A stretch of 8,426 nucleotides of DNA from Candidatus Bathyarchaeota archaeon (GTDB lineage Archaea > Thermoproteota > Bathyarchaeia > 40CM-2-53-6), in NCBI GenBank assembly GCA_005882955.1, contig VBBB01000079.1, forward strand, positions 486-8,911, written 5' to 3'. Made by a program: the position numbers and the translations under genes. The notes below the pieces were generated by a model. It did not search any database. It worked only from the letters and a program-made list of their open reading frames with translations, and was not told the DNA's origin. This document shows positions 1 through 7,101 of the stretch, one piece after another (position 1 is the first letter of the stretch; the number at the start of each line of letters is the position of its first letter).

Positions 1-11
1 CTCGAACCAAG

Positions 12-35
12 CCCCTCTCCCTTCTTTTTCTTATT
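12..35 (+). terminator. Pyrimidine/T-rich tract, possible terminator of an upstream gene
   Basis: A C/T-only run ends in a T-rich stretch (22-35). Archaeal transcription commonly ends at T-rich tracts without a hairpin, so this could end a plus-strand gene lying before the window. No coding sequence reaches it inside the window. This rests on composition alone; the rest of 1-100 shows nothing else that I recognise. Confidence 0.25.
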
Positions 36-101
36 CACAAAGGCTAGAGAATACACCCCGCTAACTTCTTGGCGTTGAGCCGGCGCTGAGCGACCGCAAG
101 G

Positions 102-112
102 CTAAATTATAG
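102..112 (+). promoter_or_regulatory. Box A-like promoter element for the permease operon
   Basis: The A/T-rich core CTAAATTATAG, preceded by the purine-rich CGCAAGG, resembles an archaeal box A with its BRE. Transcription would be expected about 25 bases downstream, near 130-135. That gives a very short leader to the TTG at 140 or about 28 bases to the alternative GTG at 161. The call is by pattern only. Confidence 0.4.
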
Positions 113-139
113 ATCTGATCCGTTACGAAGTGAAGGTTA

Positions 140-1165
140 TTGGGCCTCAGGGGTTACTTAGTGAAACGTCTCCTCAACACTGCAATTCTAGTGATATTTG
201 TCATAATCGTGAACTTTGCCATATTCGAACTTCTTCCAGGCCCGAACGGAGCGCTTGCGAACCTAACTGGCAGGGCTCACGGAAACCCACAGGCAATACA
301 GAATCTTCAGATTAACCTGGGGCTCTGTACCGGCTTCACCGCCGATAACAAGTGCATAGCTCCATCAGTATGGGACAAGTTTGCAATCTACTTCAAAAAC
401 ATGCTGACCTTTCAATTTGGTCAGTCTCAACAGTCGGGGAATTCCGTCCTATCGGACATGATCTCGACCGGTCGACTTTGGAACACTCTAACTCTTCTCG
501 GCACCGCAACGGCCGTTTCTCTAGCCGTCGGCATCTTTCTAGGAGTCCTCGTGGCTTCTAGACGAGGGACACTGTTCGACAGTTCCATGGTCACAGTGTC
601 ACTGACAACATTCTCTCTCCCAACATTTTTCATGGGGCTTGTGCTTCTACTAGTTTTCGCACTATGGATCCCCTTGTTCCCTCCGGGGGGAGTCACACCG
701 TCAAGCTGGATACTCGGTACTCCTTCACTACCGGACCAGATCCTAACCAGGATCAGGTACCTGTTCCTGCCGGCTCTCACCCTCACCCTATTCTTCTATG
801 GCGGGAATCTTCTGTTAACAAGAGCAACCATGGGCGAGGCATTAACCGAGGACTATATCACAACTGCGCGTGCCAAGGGTCTCTCGGAGAGAGTGGTGCT
901 CTTCAAGCACGCTTTGAAGAACGCCTCGCTTCCCATAGTTACGAACGCGGCTCTGGCATTTGGAGGAATTCTAGGGGGAGCCATAATTACCGAGACGATC
1001 TTCACTTGGGACGGACTCGGCCTATGGCTCTACCACGCCATCGGATGGCATGACTTTCCCGTACTGCAGGCAATGTTCTACATAATAGCTCTCTGCGTTA
1101 TCGGCGCGAACCTAATCTCCGATATCGTTTACGGCATGATCGATCCCCGGATAAAATACGAGTGA
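140..1165 (+). CDS. dppB: Peptide/nickel-type ABC importer permease, DppB/OppB family
   Basis: This is an inner-face permease subunit of a Dpp/Opp-type importer that would form the membrane channel with the next gene's product. Of 341 residues, TM1 lies at about 11-32 and further membrane segments at about 115-140, 150-177, 206-226, 268-287 and 308-332. The cytoplasmic EAA coupling loop is clear at 234-262 (EALTEDYITTARAKGL then HALKNASLPIV), and the C-terminus has the family's usual IDPR ending. Length matches the family. The loop after TM1 carries two cysteines (63 and 72) that could form a disulfide, which is inference. The start used is TTG at 140, preceded by AGTGAAGG; a GTG at 161 (codon 8), with AGGGG about 8 bases ahead, is an equally credible start that keeps all of TM1. 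The stop lies 11 bases before the next gene, so the two are co-transcribed. Peptide is the most likely substrate class, but nickel or other solutes cannot be excluded from the permease alone. Confidence 0.93.
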   Translation: MGLRGYLVKRLLNTAILVIFVIIVNFAIFELLPGPNGALANLTGRAHGNPQAIQNLQINLGLCTGFTADNKCIAPSVWDKFAIYFKNMLTFQFGQSQQSGNSVLSDMISTGRLWNTLTLLGTATAVSLAVGIFLGVLVASRRGTLFDSSMVTVSLTTFSLPTFFMGLVLLLVFALWIPLFPPGGVTPSSWILGTPSLPDQILTRIRYLFLPALTLTLFFYGGNLLLTRATMGEALTEDYITTARAKGLSERVVLFKHALKNASLPIVTNAALAFGGILGGAIITETIFTWDGLGLWLYHAIGWHDFPVLQAMFYIIALCVIGANLISDIVYGMIDPRIKYE

Positions 1166-1176
1166 CAGCTTAGCCA

Positions 1177-2592
1177 TTGTCGCAGCCGACTCGCGTTCCT
1201 TTTTTGCTAATTAGGTTCAAGAACTTCTTACTGCTACTTTTGAAGAACAAACTGGCAGCCGTCGGAATGGTCGTGCTCCTTTTGTTCGTATTCCTCGCGG
1301 TCGCAGCTCCCATTCTCACGCCATATGCTCCTACGGGAGCTTCAGTGTCAGAACCGTATGATCCCCCTTCGTGGATCACGACGTTCAACGGGCCCTTGGG
1401 ATACAGCCAGAACGCTCAGTTCTCTGCTCTGACATTGAACGCGACCGGATTAGCTACGATCTCTAAACAGGCGGCCCATTCGGTACGCCTTACTTTTGCA
1501 TCGCCTTTGACAGGCGGCACGGTTCAACTGACTGAGAAACTCTCCTATCCTTATCAGGGATCGCCGAAGAGATTGCTTGGGTTTGCAATAGTTGACGTCC
1601 CGAACTCGATCGGCAAGCCTTTCACTGTAACTGCTTTCGTCGACCGGATCGGCGTCAGCCGGTTCGTCTTCTGGTCTCCCACCGAGATCAATTCGACAGG
1701 ACAACACCTTCCCAGCCCTCCGATCGACTCCTCTCAGTCGACATTCAACGCGAAGTTGGGCCTGGGTGCCCAGTTCTCTGCTGCGACCTATGTCTTTGCC
1801 GCACAGATAGCTGACTACCAGTATGTTCTGCAGATCCACGTTCCCGCAGGATTTGTCGGAACCATTGACGTGCAAGACTTCCAGCTGAGTCTTCTCGGAA
1901 ACACTTGGGGGATTTTCGGCACCGACGACGCGGGCCACGACATTTTCAGCCAAGTAGTCTACGGATCGAGGCTGTCTCTTGAAGTAGGGCTGTTCGCTAC
2001 GTTCATTGGTATTGGAGTTGGGCTCCTGATCGGCCTAACCGCGGGCTACTTAGGCAAGTTAGTCGACGAGGTCTTGATGAGGACTACAGACATGCTTCTC
2101 GTAATTCCGTTTCTTCCCTTGCTCATAGTTTTGGTGGCAACAATTGGCTCGGGCTTGATCTATATCATACTCCTGATCGGATTTTTTAGCTGGATGGGCT
2201 TTGCGAGAATCATTCGTTCACAAGTACTAAGCCTGCGCGAAAGGCCCTTCATCGAAGCCGCAAAGGCTTCGGGAGCAGGGACAGGATACATCACGGCCCG
2301 GCATATCTTTCCAAACATCGTGTCTCTGACGTATGTCAATCTCGCCCTCTCCGTTCCAGCCGCGATCGTAACGGAAGCCGCATTGAGTTTTCTCGGCCTA
2401 GGCGATCCCACAGTAATTACTTGGGGATCCATGCTGGGAGCCGCCAACACTGCGGGCGGGAGCATTTCGAATCTCGCTTGGTGGTGGATCATCCCACCCG
2501 GCTTGTCGATAGCTCTGCTCTCGCTATCCTTCATCCTCCTAGGCTACGCGATGGATGAATTATTCAATCCCCGGCTAAGAAGACGCCGCTGA
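1177..2592 (+). CDS. dppC: ABC importer permease, DppC/OppC family, with large extracytoplasmic insert
   Basis: Second permease of the importer. It has 471 residues, whereas DppC/OppC proteins are usually about 280-310. The N-terminal part has TM1 at about 26-48. The familiar PPSW (63-66) and FGTDDAGHDIFSQVVYGSRLS (from 247) segments, usually almost adjacent, are separated here by about 180 residues. That insert is Ser/Thr/Val/Phe-rich with alternating hydrophobic residues, lacks a membrane segment, and looks like a beta-sandwich lying outside the membrane. The permease core then follows: membrane segments at about 266-291, 305-322, 325-345, 383-405 and 437-458. The EAA loop is at 356-380 (RPFIEAAKASGAG...HIFPN) and the C-terminus is basic. 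The start is TTG at 1177, 11 bases after the upstream stop; no strong ribosome site is visible. An in-frame TTG at 1204 is an alternative. The family assignment is firm; the insert's fold and role are inference. Confidence 0.93.
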   Translation: MSQPTRVPFLLIRFKNFLLLLLKNKLAAVGMVVLLLFVFLAVAAPILTPYAPTGASVSEPYDPPSWITTFNGPLGYSQNAQFSALTLNATGLATISKQAAHSVRLTFASPLTGGTVQLTEKLSYPYQGSPKRLLGFAIVDVPNSIGKPFTVTAFVDRIGVSRFVFWSPTEINSTGQHLPSPPIDSSQSTFNAKLGLGAQFSAATYVFAAQIADYQYVLQIHVPAGFVGTIDVQDFQLSLLGNTWGIFGTDDAGHDIFSQVVYGSRLSLEVGLFATFIGIGVGLLIGLTAGYLGKLVDEVLMRTTDMLLVIPFLPLLIVLVATIGSGLIYIILLIGFFSWMGFARIIRSQVLSLRERPFIEAAKASGAGTGYITARHIFPNIVSLTYVNLALSVPAAIVTEAALSFLGLGDPTVITWGSMLGAANTAGGSISNLAWWWIIPPGLSIALLSLSFILLGYAMDELFNPRLRRRR

Positions 2593-2593
2593 G

Positions 2594-2610
2594 CAACTGT
2601 CCCGCAGTTG
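2594..2610 (+). other. Perfect hairpin just after the permease genes
   Basis: CAACTG and CAGTTG pair over 6 bp with a 5-base loop, starting one base after the dppC-like stop codon. No T-run follows, so it is not a typical terminator; it could protect or process the message between the permease and ATPase genes. The structure is seen directly, its function is inferred. Confidence 0.35.
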
Positions 2611-2648
2611 TAGACCAACGAGTCCAAACCGCATCAGGACTACCCAAA

Positions 2649-2658
2649 GCTTATCTTA
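2649..2658 (+). promoter_or_regulatory. Possible box A ahead of the ATPase gene pair
   Basis: The sequence GCTTATCTTA, preceded by the A-rich CCCAAA, lies about 40 bases before the ATG at 2695, a distance that fits an archaeal box A with a short leader. With the 102-base gap and the hairpin at 2594-2610 it suggests that the two ATPase genes can be transcribed separately from the permeases. The match to the consensus is only partial. Confidence 0.3.
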
Positions 2659-2694
2659 ACGGCTTTCCCTGGCCAGCGTAACTAGACCCTGTGC

Positions 2695-3669
2695 ATGTCA
2701 AACATGTCGACGCCAATACTAAAACTAGACGGGGTCTCGACAAACTATCAGACCCTTCGAGGTTGGGTACGGGCCACAGAGAATGTTAGCTTCGAAATAG
2801 CAAGGGGCGAAGCAATGGGGCTTGTCGGAGAATCTGGGTGCGGGAAGACGACCATCGCTCTCTCCATTCTAAAGATTCTCCCTCCAGGTGCAAAGATAAG
2901 AAAAGGCAAGATTCTCTTCGACGGTGCTGACATAGTCCCCTTTTCAGACTCTAAGATGCGTAAGGAAATCAGATGGAAGGGGATTTCCATAATTTTCCAG
3001 GGAGCTATGAACGCAATGAATCCTGTGTTCAAGGTTGGAGATCAAATAATCGAAGCCATCCGACTCCATGAACCGGACGTTTCGAAAGAGGAAGCACTCA
3101 AGAGGACTGAGGCTCTTCTAGAAATGGTAGGAGTCGAACCATCAAGAGTCTCGAACTATCCACATGAATTCAGCGGAGGAATGAGACAGAGGGCCCTCAT
3201 TGCAATGGCGCTAGCCTGCAACCCCAAGCTATTGATTGCAGACGAGCCTGGAACTGCACTAGACGTTATCGTGCAAGCCCAGGTACTGCAGTTGATGCGG
3301 GACCTGAAGGAGAAACTTGGTCTGTCAATGATGATGATCAGTCACGACCTATCGATCGTGGCAGAGGTCTGCGAAAAACTGGCAATTATGTACGCGGGGA
3401 ATGTAGCCGAGTATGGTGATGTCGAGTCAGTCTTCAAGGAGCCCCTGCATCCCTACACGCAAGGACTGATCAAAGCATTTCCAACGATAAAGGGGGAGAG
3501 GCAGAAACTCGTATCCATACCCGGTCAGCCGCCAGACCTCCTAAATCCTCCAACGGGATGCAAGTTTCACCCAAGATGTCCTTACGCAATGGACATTTGC
3601 AAGAAAGAGAATCCACAGCTGAAAAAACAGGGTCCAGGAGAACATTACGTCGCATGTCACCTTTACTAG
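2695..3669 (+). CDS. dppD: Peptide/nickel-type ABC importer ATPase, DppD/OppD family
   Basis: Cytoplasmic ATPase that powers the importer, acting as a heterodimer with the next gene's product. All nucleotide-binding elements are visible in 324 residues: Walker A GESGCGKT (45-52), Q-loop Gln102 (IIFQGAMNAMNP), signature FSGGMRQ (159-165), Walker B LLIADE (179-184), D-loop ALDV (188-191) and H-loop His217. The usual DEPTTALD reads DEPGTALD here, a small deviation. The C-terminal oligopeptide-transporter domain begins at HPYTQGL (252) and ends with four cysteines at 289, 295, 302 and 321, a pattern reported to bind an iron-sulfur cluster in some DppD-type ATPases. The start ATG at 2695 is followed by another ATG at 2704, which is also possible. 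The next gene follows after 24 bases. The family call is secure; the transported solute is not defined by this subunit. Confidence 0.96.
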   Translation: MSNMSTPILKLDGVSTNYQTLRGWVRATENVSFEIARGEAMGLVGESGCGKTTIALSILKILPPGAKIRKGKILFDGADIVPFSDSKMRKEIRWKGISIIFQGAMNAMNPVFKVGDQIIEAIRLHEPDVSKEEALKRTEALLEMVGVEPSRVSNYPHEFSGGMRQRALIAMALACNPKLLIADEPGTALDVIVQAQVLQLMRDLKEKLGLSMMMISHDLSIVAEVCEKLAIMYAGNVAEYGDVESVFKEPLHPYTQGLIKAFPTIKGERQKLVSIPGQPPDLLNPPTGCKFHPRCPYAMDICKKENPQLKKQGPGEHYVACHLY

Positions 3670-3679
3670 GCGAGACGCT

Positions 3680-3685
3680 GGGAGG
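3680..3685 (+). promoter_or_regulatory. Shine-Dalgarno-like site for the dppF-like gene
   Basis: GGGAGG lies 8 bases before the ATG at 3694, in the short gap after the dppD-like gene. It is the clearest ribosome-binding site in the window and fixes this start, in contrast to the two TTG-started permeases. Confidence 0.55.
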
Positions 3686-3693
3686 CTAGACAG

Positions 3694-4758
3694 ATGGAAA
3701 ACGACATCGTAGTCTCTGCCGAGAATCTGAAGAAATACTATCCCGTCAAGCAAGGGATTCTCTCCAGCCTTTCTCGGAGCGCCATCTCAGTAAAGGCAGT
3801 CGATGGAATAGACCTTTTTATCAAGAAAGGAGAGGTTGTGGGATTGGTAGGCGAGAGCGGAAGTGGGAAGACCACTACAGGGAAGCTGCTTCTCCGCCTC
3901 ATAGAACCAACTAGCGGAAAAATCAGCTACAAGAGCAAGGATATCACGCACTTATCCTCTGGAGAGATGAAGCCTCTTCGACGAGAGATGCAGATCATCT
4001 TTCAAGACCCCTTCGAGTCCTTGGACCCGCGGATGTTGATCAAGGATATTGTGGCAGAGCCTGTTCGCATCCAGCGTGTTGCGAAATCAGGTGAGGAAGT
4101 CACTGAACGCGTGAAGCAGATTCTTCGAGAGGTAGAACTAGTCCCTCCTGAAGAGTTCATGTTAAGATATCCGCATGAACTGAGTGGTGGACAGAGGCAG
4201 AGGGTGGCTGTCGCCCGAGCCTTCATTCTAGACCCTGAATTCGTGGTTGCAGACGAGCCCGTGTCAATGCTCGATGTCTCCATAAGGGCTGAAATATTAA
4301 ACCTCATGTTGTCGCTCGTTCAAAAGCGAGGAGCATCCTTCCTCTACGTAACGCATGACCTTGCGCTCGCGCGTCACATGTGCGACAGGATCATGGTCAT
4401 GTATCTTGGCAAGATCGTGGAAGTGGGAGACACTAAGACAATCATCACTAGTCCTCTTCACCCGTATACAAGCGCACTCATTGCAGCAGTCCCCGTACCT
4501 GATCCAGATTCTAAGCGAACGGGAGGAGTAATAAGCGGGGAGATCCCGAGCCCAATTGATCCGCCCAAAGGTTGCAGATTTCACACGCGCTGCCCATACG
4601 CGCACATGCGTTGCACATACATTGACCCTCCTCTAATAGAGGTGGAAAGGGGACATTGGGTCGCTTGCCATCTCGTCGACATCGCAAATGATGGCCCGCA
4701 GCTGACCAGCCGGAACATTGGGATATCCAATGATACCGCCAATATCGTCTCTAGCTAG
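3694..4758 (+). CDS. dppF: Peptide/nickel-type ABC importer ATPase, DppF/OppF family
   Basis: Second ATPase of the importer; both nucleotide-binding subunits are needed for the two composite ATP sites. The 354 residues show Walker A GESGSGKT (53-60), Q-loop Gln104 (IIFQDPFESLDP), signature LSGGQRQR (163-170), Walker B VVADE (184-188), D-loop MLDV (192-195) and H-loop His221. The SLDPRM and ADEPVSMLDVS segments are typical of the F rather than the D subunit. The C-terminal domain begins at HPYTSAL (256) and carries cysteines at 294, 300, 307 and 325 with nearly the same spacing as in its partner. About 25 residues after the last cysteine form a Ser/Asn/Thr-rich tail that looks disordered. It ends only 25 bases from the convergent stop of the next gene, so it is the last gene of the operon. 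Confidence 0.96.
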   Translation: MENDIVVSAENLKKYYPVKQGILSSLSRSAISVKAVDGIDLFIKKGEVVGLVGESGSGKTTTGKLLLRLIEPTSGKISYKSKDITHLSSGEMKPLRREMQIIFQDPFESLDPRMLIKDIVAEPVRIQRVAKSGEEVTERVKQILREVELVPPEEFMLRYPHELSGGQRQRVAVARAFILDPEFVVADEPVSMLDVSIRAEILNLMLSLVQKRGASFLYVTHDLALARHMCDRIMVMYLGKIVEVGDTKTIITSPLHPYTSALIAAVPVPDPDSKRTGGVISGEIPSPIDPPKGCRFHTRCPYAHMRCTYIDPPLIEVERGHWVACHLVDIANDGPQLTSRNIGISNDTANIVSS

Positions 4759-4783
4759 TGCCAGTCATGACAGTCGTCACTTC

Positions 4784-5764
4784 TCACGAGCCAGTAGGTA
4801 TGCAACCGCCTGATATTGTGCTGTAAAGTCTGGACCAGAGTATGATGAGCCAGTCCTTCCCGTTGGAGAGGCTTATTCCTCTGCTCAGACATCTCACGTT
4901 AGTCCCGTCCGAGAGCACGGGAGGGGGAACTGATCCGTCCCATCTGTTGTTACCATTCCAGTCGTAGAACTTGAGCCTGGAATCCTGGATGAGGGCCGTT
5001 CCTGCCGTCGGGGCTTGAGCGCCGACACCATTGTATACCATTCGATCCACACCCAGATCGTATACTCCATTGTTATCAGCATCGTAGACGATGGTCTCGT
5101 TCACATTCCAGACTGTACTACCTTTCACGCTGACAAATAGAATGTGCGGATCAGAGCTAAGTGGAGCGCCGGCATTCGGAAGCGCGATAGGTAGGTCGCT
5201 TACTACACTCACGTTATAGTCGCCTGAAGGATCATAGACGCCGGTACTTTTGGTATCATAGATGACTGGCTCTGAGGCCGCAGAGCAGTAAGTGCCGATC
5301 ACGGTTGCAGCTGTATCCGAAACGCACGTCTCATTGAAGACCTGTCCCCAGACGTTGAAGAAGTCTCCGAAATTGAATACCGCCGGTTCTGTCGACTGTA
5401 TCCAGATGACGCTGCTCGTATCTCTGGTGCTGAGAGGAGAGTATCCCTGGGGCCCAAATGGGTCAAGAGTGTGATTAGACCAGGCGCCATTCGAGGTTCC
5501 AATTAACTGGGGAAGAGTATAATTTGTTCCGGTTCTCGCATCGTTGAAAGTTAATCTCATCCGCCAGTCAATTATGTTCCCTGTGACACTGTTGCTCTGG
5601 CTCTGAAGATAGAAGAAATAGGTAAAAGCCCCTACGATCACTAGAACCATGATAACTAGTGCGATTTTGGCAGTCGATGACGGTGGCTTCCGCGAACCTC
5701 CGCGCCTAGACGTTAGGTTTTCCCCTTCTCGATTATTATTATTTGTGGCTTCCTTTAAGAGCAT
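4784..5764 (-). CDS. Single-pass anchored extracellular protein with calcium-loop-like repeats
   Basis: I do not recognise the family. The ATG at 5764 gives 326 residues; the frame stays open to an ATG at 5884, but that would overlap the divergent gene by 96 bases and add a poor, charged N-terminus. Residues 1-33 are polar and basic, with four consecutive Asn at 8-11. A strong membrane helix lies at 34-53, and the rest is polar, beta-rich and presumably outside. Three Asp/Asn/Gly motifs occur in the second half: YDTKSTGVYDPSGD (169-182), YDADNNGVYDLGVD (227-240) and YDWNGNNRWDG (267-277). These resemble dockerin or EF-hand-type DxDxNGxxD calcium loops; calcium binding is inference. Four cysteines could pair outside, and several N-x-S/T sequons fit archaeal glycosylation. 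Lying beside a peptide importer, it could be a surface or binding accessory, but nothing in it is catalytic that I can see. Confidence 0.8.
   Translation of the reverse strand: MLLKEATNNNNREGENLTSRRGGSRKPPSSTAKIALVIMVLVIVGAFTYFFYLQSQSNSVTGNIIDWRMRLTFNDARTGTNYTLPQLIGTSNGAWSNHTLDPFGPQGYSPLSTRDTSSVIWIQSTEPAVFNFGDFFNVWGQVFNETCVSDTAATVIGTYCSAASEPVIYDTKSTGVYDPSGDYNVSVVSDLPIALPNAGAPLSSDPHILFVSVKGSTVWNVNETIVYDADNNGVYDLGVDRMVYNGVGAQAPTAGTALIQDSRLKFYDWNGNNRWDGSVPPPVLSDGTNVRCLSRGISLSNGKDWLIILWSRLYSTISGGCIPTGS
5731..5745 (+). promoter_or_regulatory. A/T-rich element, possible promoter of the secreted-protein gene
   Basis: The run of TTA repeats GATTATTATTATTTG is the most A/T-rich stretch near the divergent pair and sits about 45-55 bases before the ATG at 5789. 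If it works as box A, it lies within the other gene's coding region, where on the minus strand it also encodes that protein's poly-Asn run. Pattern only. Confidence 0.3.
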
Positions 5765-5788
5765 CGATTTGGAGTAATCATCCAGCAG

Positions 5789-6799
5789 ATGAAAGTGGTG
5801 ACCATGCGAGTTCTCAGACGGGTTTTCTCTACTCTTTTCCTTGTCATCGTATTTTCCACACTTCCAACCGTTCCGCTCGCTCACGCTTCTCCTGCACCTC
5901 CAGTTTTTGATGCAACTGTTCTCTCAGACTCCGTCCTAGTAACTTTGAATCTTCAGGTCTCCCAAAACCTGACGGGGCTCGAACCCTCTTTCTCTCTGCC
6001 ATCATATAACGGAACGCTGACAGGAGCTAATTCGACAAGCCTTGCATCTCTCGTCCAAACGGCAATTGATGGTAAGGTTCCTCAGGCAACAGTTAAGGAT
6101 CTGAGCCTTCGGTTGGCGTCCACTTCATTGACAGGTAGTGCTCAGTTTCAATGGTTCAACGTTTCCCTCCAGTTCCGTTTGACGGGAGTTCAGACGTCTC
6201 AGGGTGGTCTTGAGCAAGTTAACATGGCCTGGAAGTCGTTTAACGTCCCGCAGAACGTGACAGTGGGAAGTGTCGAGGTAAACAATATTGGCGCCGTGTA
6301 CTTGTACTCGGTTGCTAATCAGATCGCTCAACTCGAGCGTGGCGCTGGCACGGGGGGTCTTGTCACATATGGTAACATAGTCAACTTCTTCCGAGTATCC
6401 ACGGCCGACTTGGCATCACGAACAGCAAGGATCAACTTGTTCAATTTCACCCAGCTTCTTTCTCCGGTAGACACTTGGCAGCAGACCTATGACTTTTCAT
6501 CTAACGCGGAGACTTGGTCCTTCGACTTGAACCAGATACTTGGATTAATGATTACAATTACTCCGAAGGAGCCACAGGCGACTCCTTCGACAAACGGGGT
6601 AATCTACTCAATTCAGGCAGCTGTGTCAGCCCCCGCGAGATCGTGGGCTCAGGGGGACATGATAAATGCGGTTTTCAACGACAACTCTGAGAATCTGATG
6701 TTGGGGATAATAGTCTCGGGACTTTTAGTTGCCGCCACGGGTTTTACGATCGATAGACGCCTTTCGAAAAAGAGTTTCAGACGAAAACCAAGGGCTTAA
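5789..6799 (+). CDS. Secreted protein with signal peptide and C-terminal membrane anchor, unknown family
   Basis: I do not recognise the family. The 336-residue product starts MKVVTMRVLRRV, followed by a hydrophobic signal-peptide core (about 14-30) and a likely cleavage after AHA at 33. A second ATG at 5804 (residue 6) is an equally good start for the same signal peptide. The body, about 34-300, is rich in Ser, Thr, Val and Asn with alternating hydrophobic patterns expected of beta strands. It has no cysteines and at least six N-x-S/T sequons, which suits an exposed glycosylated archaeal protein. A hydrophobic helix at about 302-321 followed by a very basic tail (RRLSKKSFRRKPRA) gives an outside-facing C-terminally anchored topology. 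It is divergent from the anchored protein at 4784-5764 with 24 bases between starts, so the two are probably linked in regulation. No catalytic motif is visible. Confidence 0.82.
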   Translation: MKVVTMRVLRRVFSTLFLVIVFSTLPTVPLAHASPAPPVFDATVLSDSVLVTLNLQVSQNLTGLEPSFSLPSYNGTLTGANSTSLASLVQTAIDGKVPQATVKDLSLRLASTSLTGSAQFQWFNVSLQFRLTGVQTSQGGLEQVNMAWKSFNVPQNVTVGSVEVNNIGAVYLYSVANQIAQLERGAGTGGLVTYGNIVNFFRVSTADLASRTARINLFNFTQLLSPVDTWQQTYDFSSNAETWSFDLNQILGLMITITPKEPQATPSTNGVIYSIQAAVSAPARSWAQGDMINAVFNDNSENLMLGIIVSGLLVAATGFTIDRRLSKKSFRRKPRA

Positions 6800-7101
6800 G
6801 CCCCAAGGCTCCCGTCTTTTCCCGGCGTCAACGTGAAATTGTCGTGACTTGTCCTCTTTCTTGCCCATCACGGAGAGGCCTTAGACACCCGGCTCCACAT
6901 GACCGGTTCCTGCAAGATTTGCCTGACAAGTCGGTTCCGACACCGCCACTCAAAAAAATCGGCCTATACGGTCAGGGTTCTGGCTCCCGCCAGAGCGCTG
7001 GCAAGAACCAGAAAAGCCATGAGAAAGAGATGAGCAGCGGTGAAATAGATACACCTGCCAAACGGGTCTAGGATTGCATCAGAGGACAGACAGACTCTTG
7101 A
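6800..7101. other. Intergenic region without a convincing gene
   Basis: After the stop at 6799 there are short T-rich tracts (about 6816-6820 and 6855-6861) that could end the upstream transcript. The small open frame from a GTG at 6844 has low-complexity, Pro/Arg/Ser-rich content unlike the neighbours and is not supported. The main structure here is the pair of competing hairpins at 6976-7009. A run of seven A at 6952-6958 would be T7 on the minus strand and could end a leftward transcript. Confidence 0.5.
6976..7009. other. Two mutually exclusive hairpins
   Basis: TCTGGC (6979-6984) can pair with GCCAGA (6989-6994) over a 4-base loop. Alternatively GCCAG (6989-6993) pairs with CTGGC (6998-7002), closed outside by GGTTCT (6976-6981) with AGAACC (7004-7009). 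The shared GCCAG arm makes the two folds exclusive, as in attenuator-like elements. On the minus strand a T7 run follows about 18 bases later. No gene is positioned to be obviously controlled, so a role is speculative. Confidence 0.35.

Noticed and set aside
1177..2592. Fusion of a binding protein to the permease
   Set aside because: The insert of about 180 residues is far smaller than an SBP family 5 protein (about 500 residues) and shows none of its recognisable segments.
3238..3270. Inactive DppD site because DEPTTALD reads DEPGTALD
   Set aside because: The Walker B Asp183, catalytic Glu184 and the D-loop are unchanged; the T-to-G change is at a non-catalytic position.
5765..5884. Longer start for the minus-strand anchored protein (ATG at 5884)
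   Set aside because: It would overlap the divergent gene's signal peptide by 96 bases and add a His/Asp/Glu-rich segment without coding character; the ATG at 5764 already precedes the membrane anchor sensibly.
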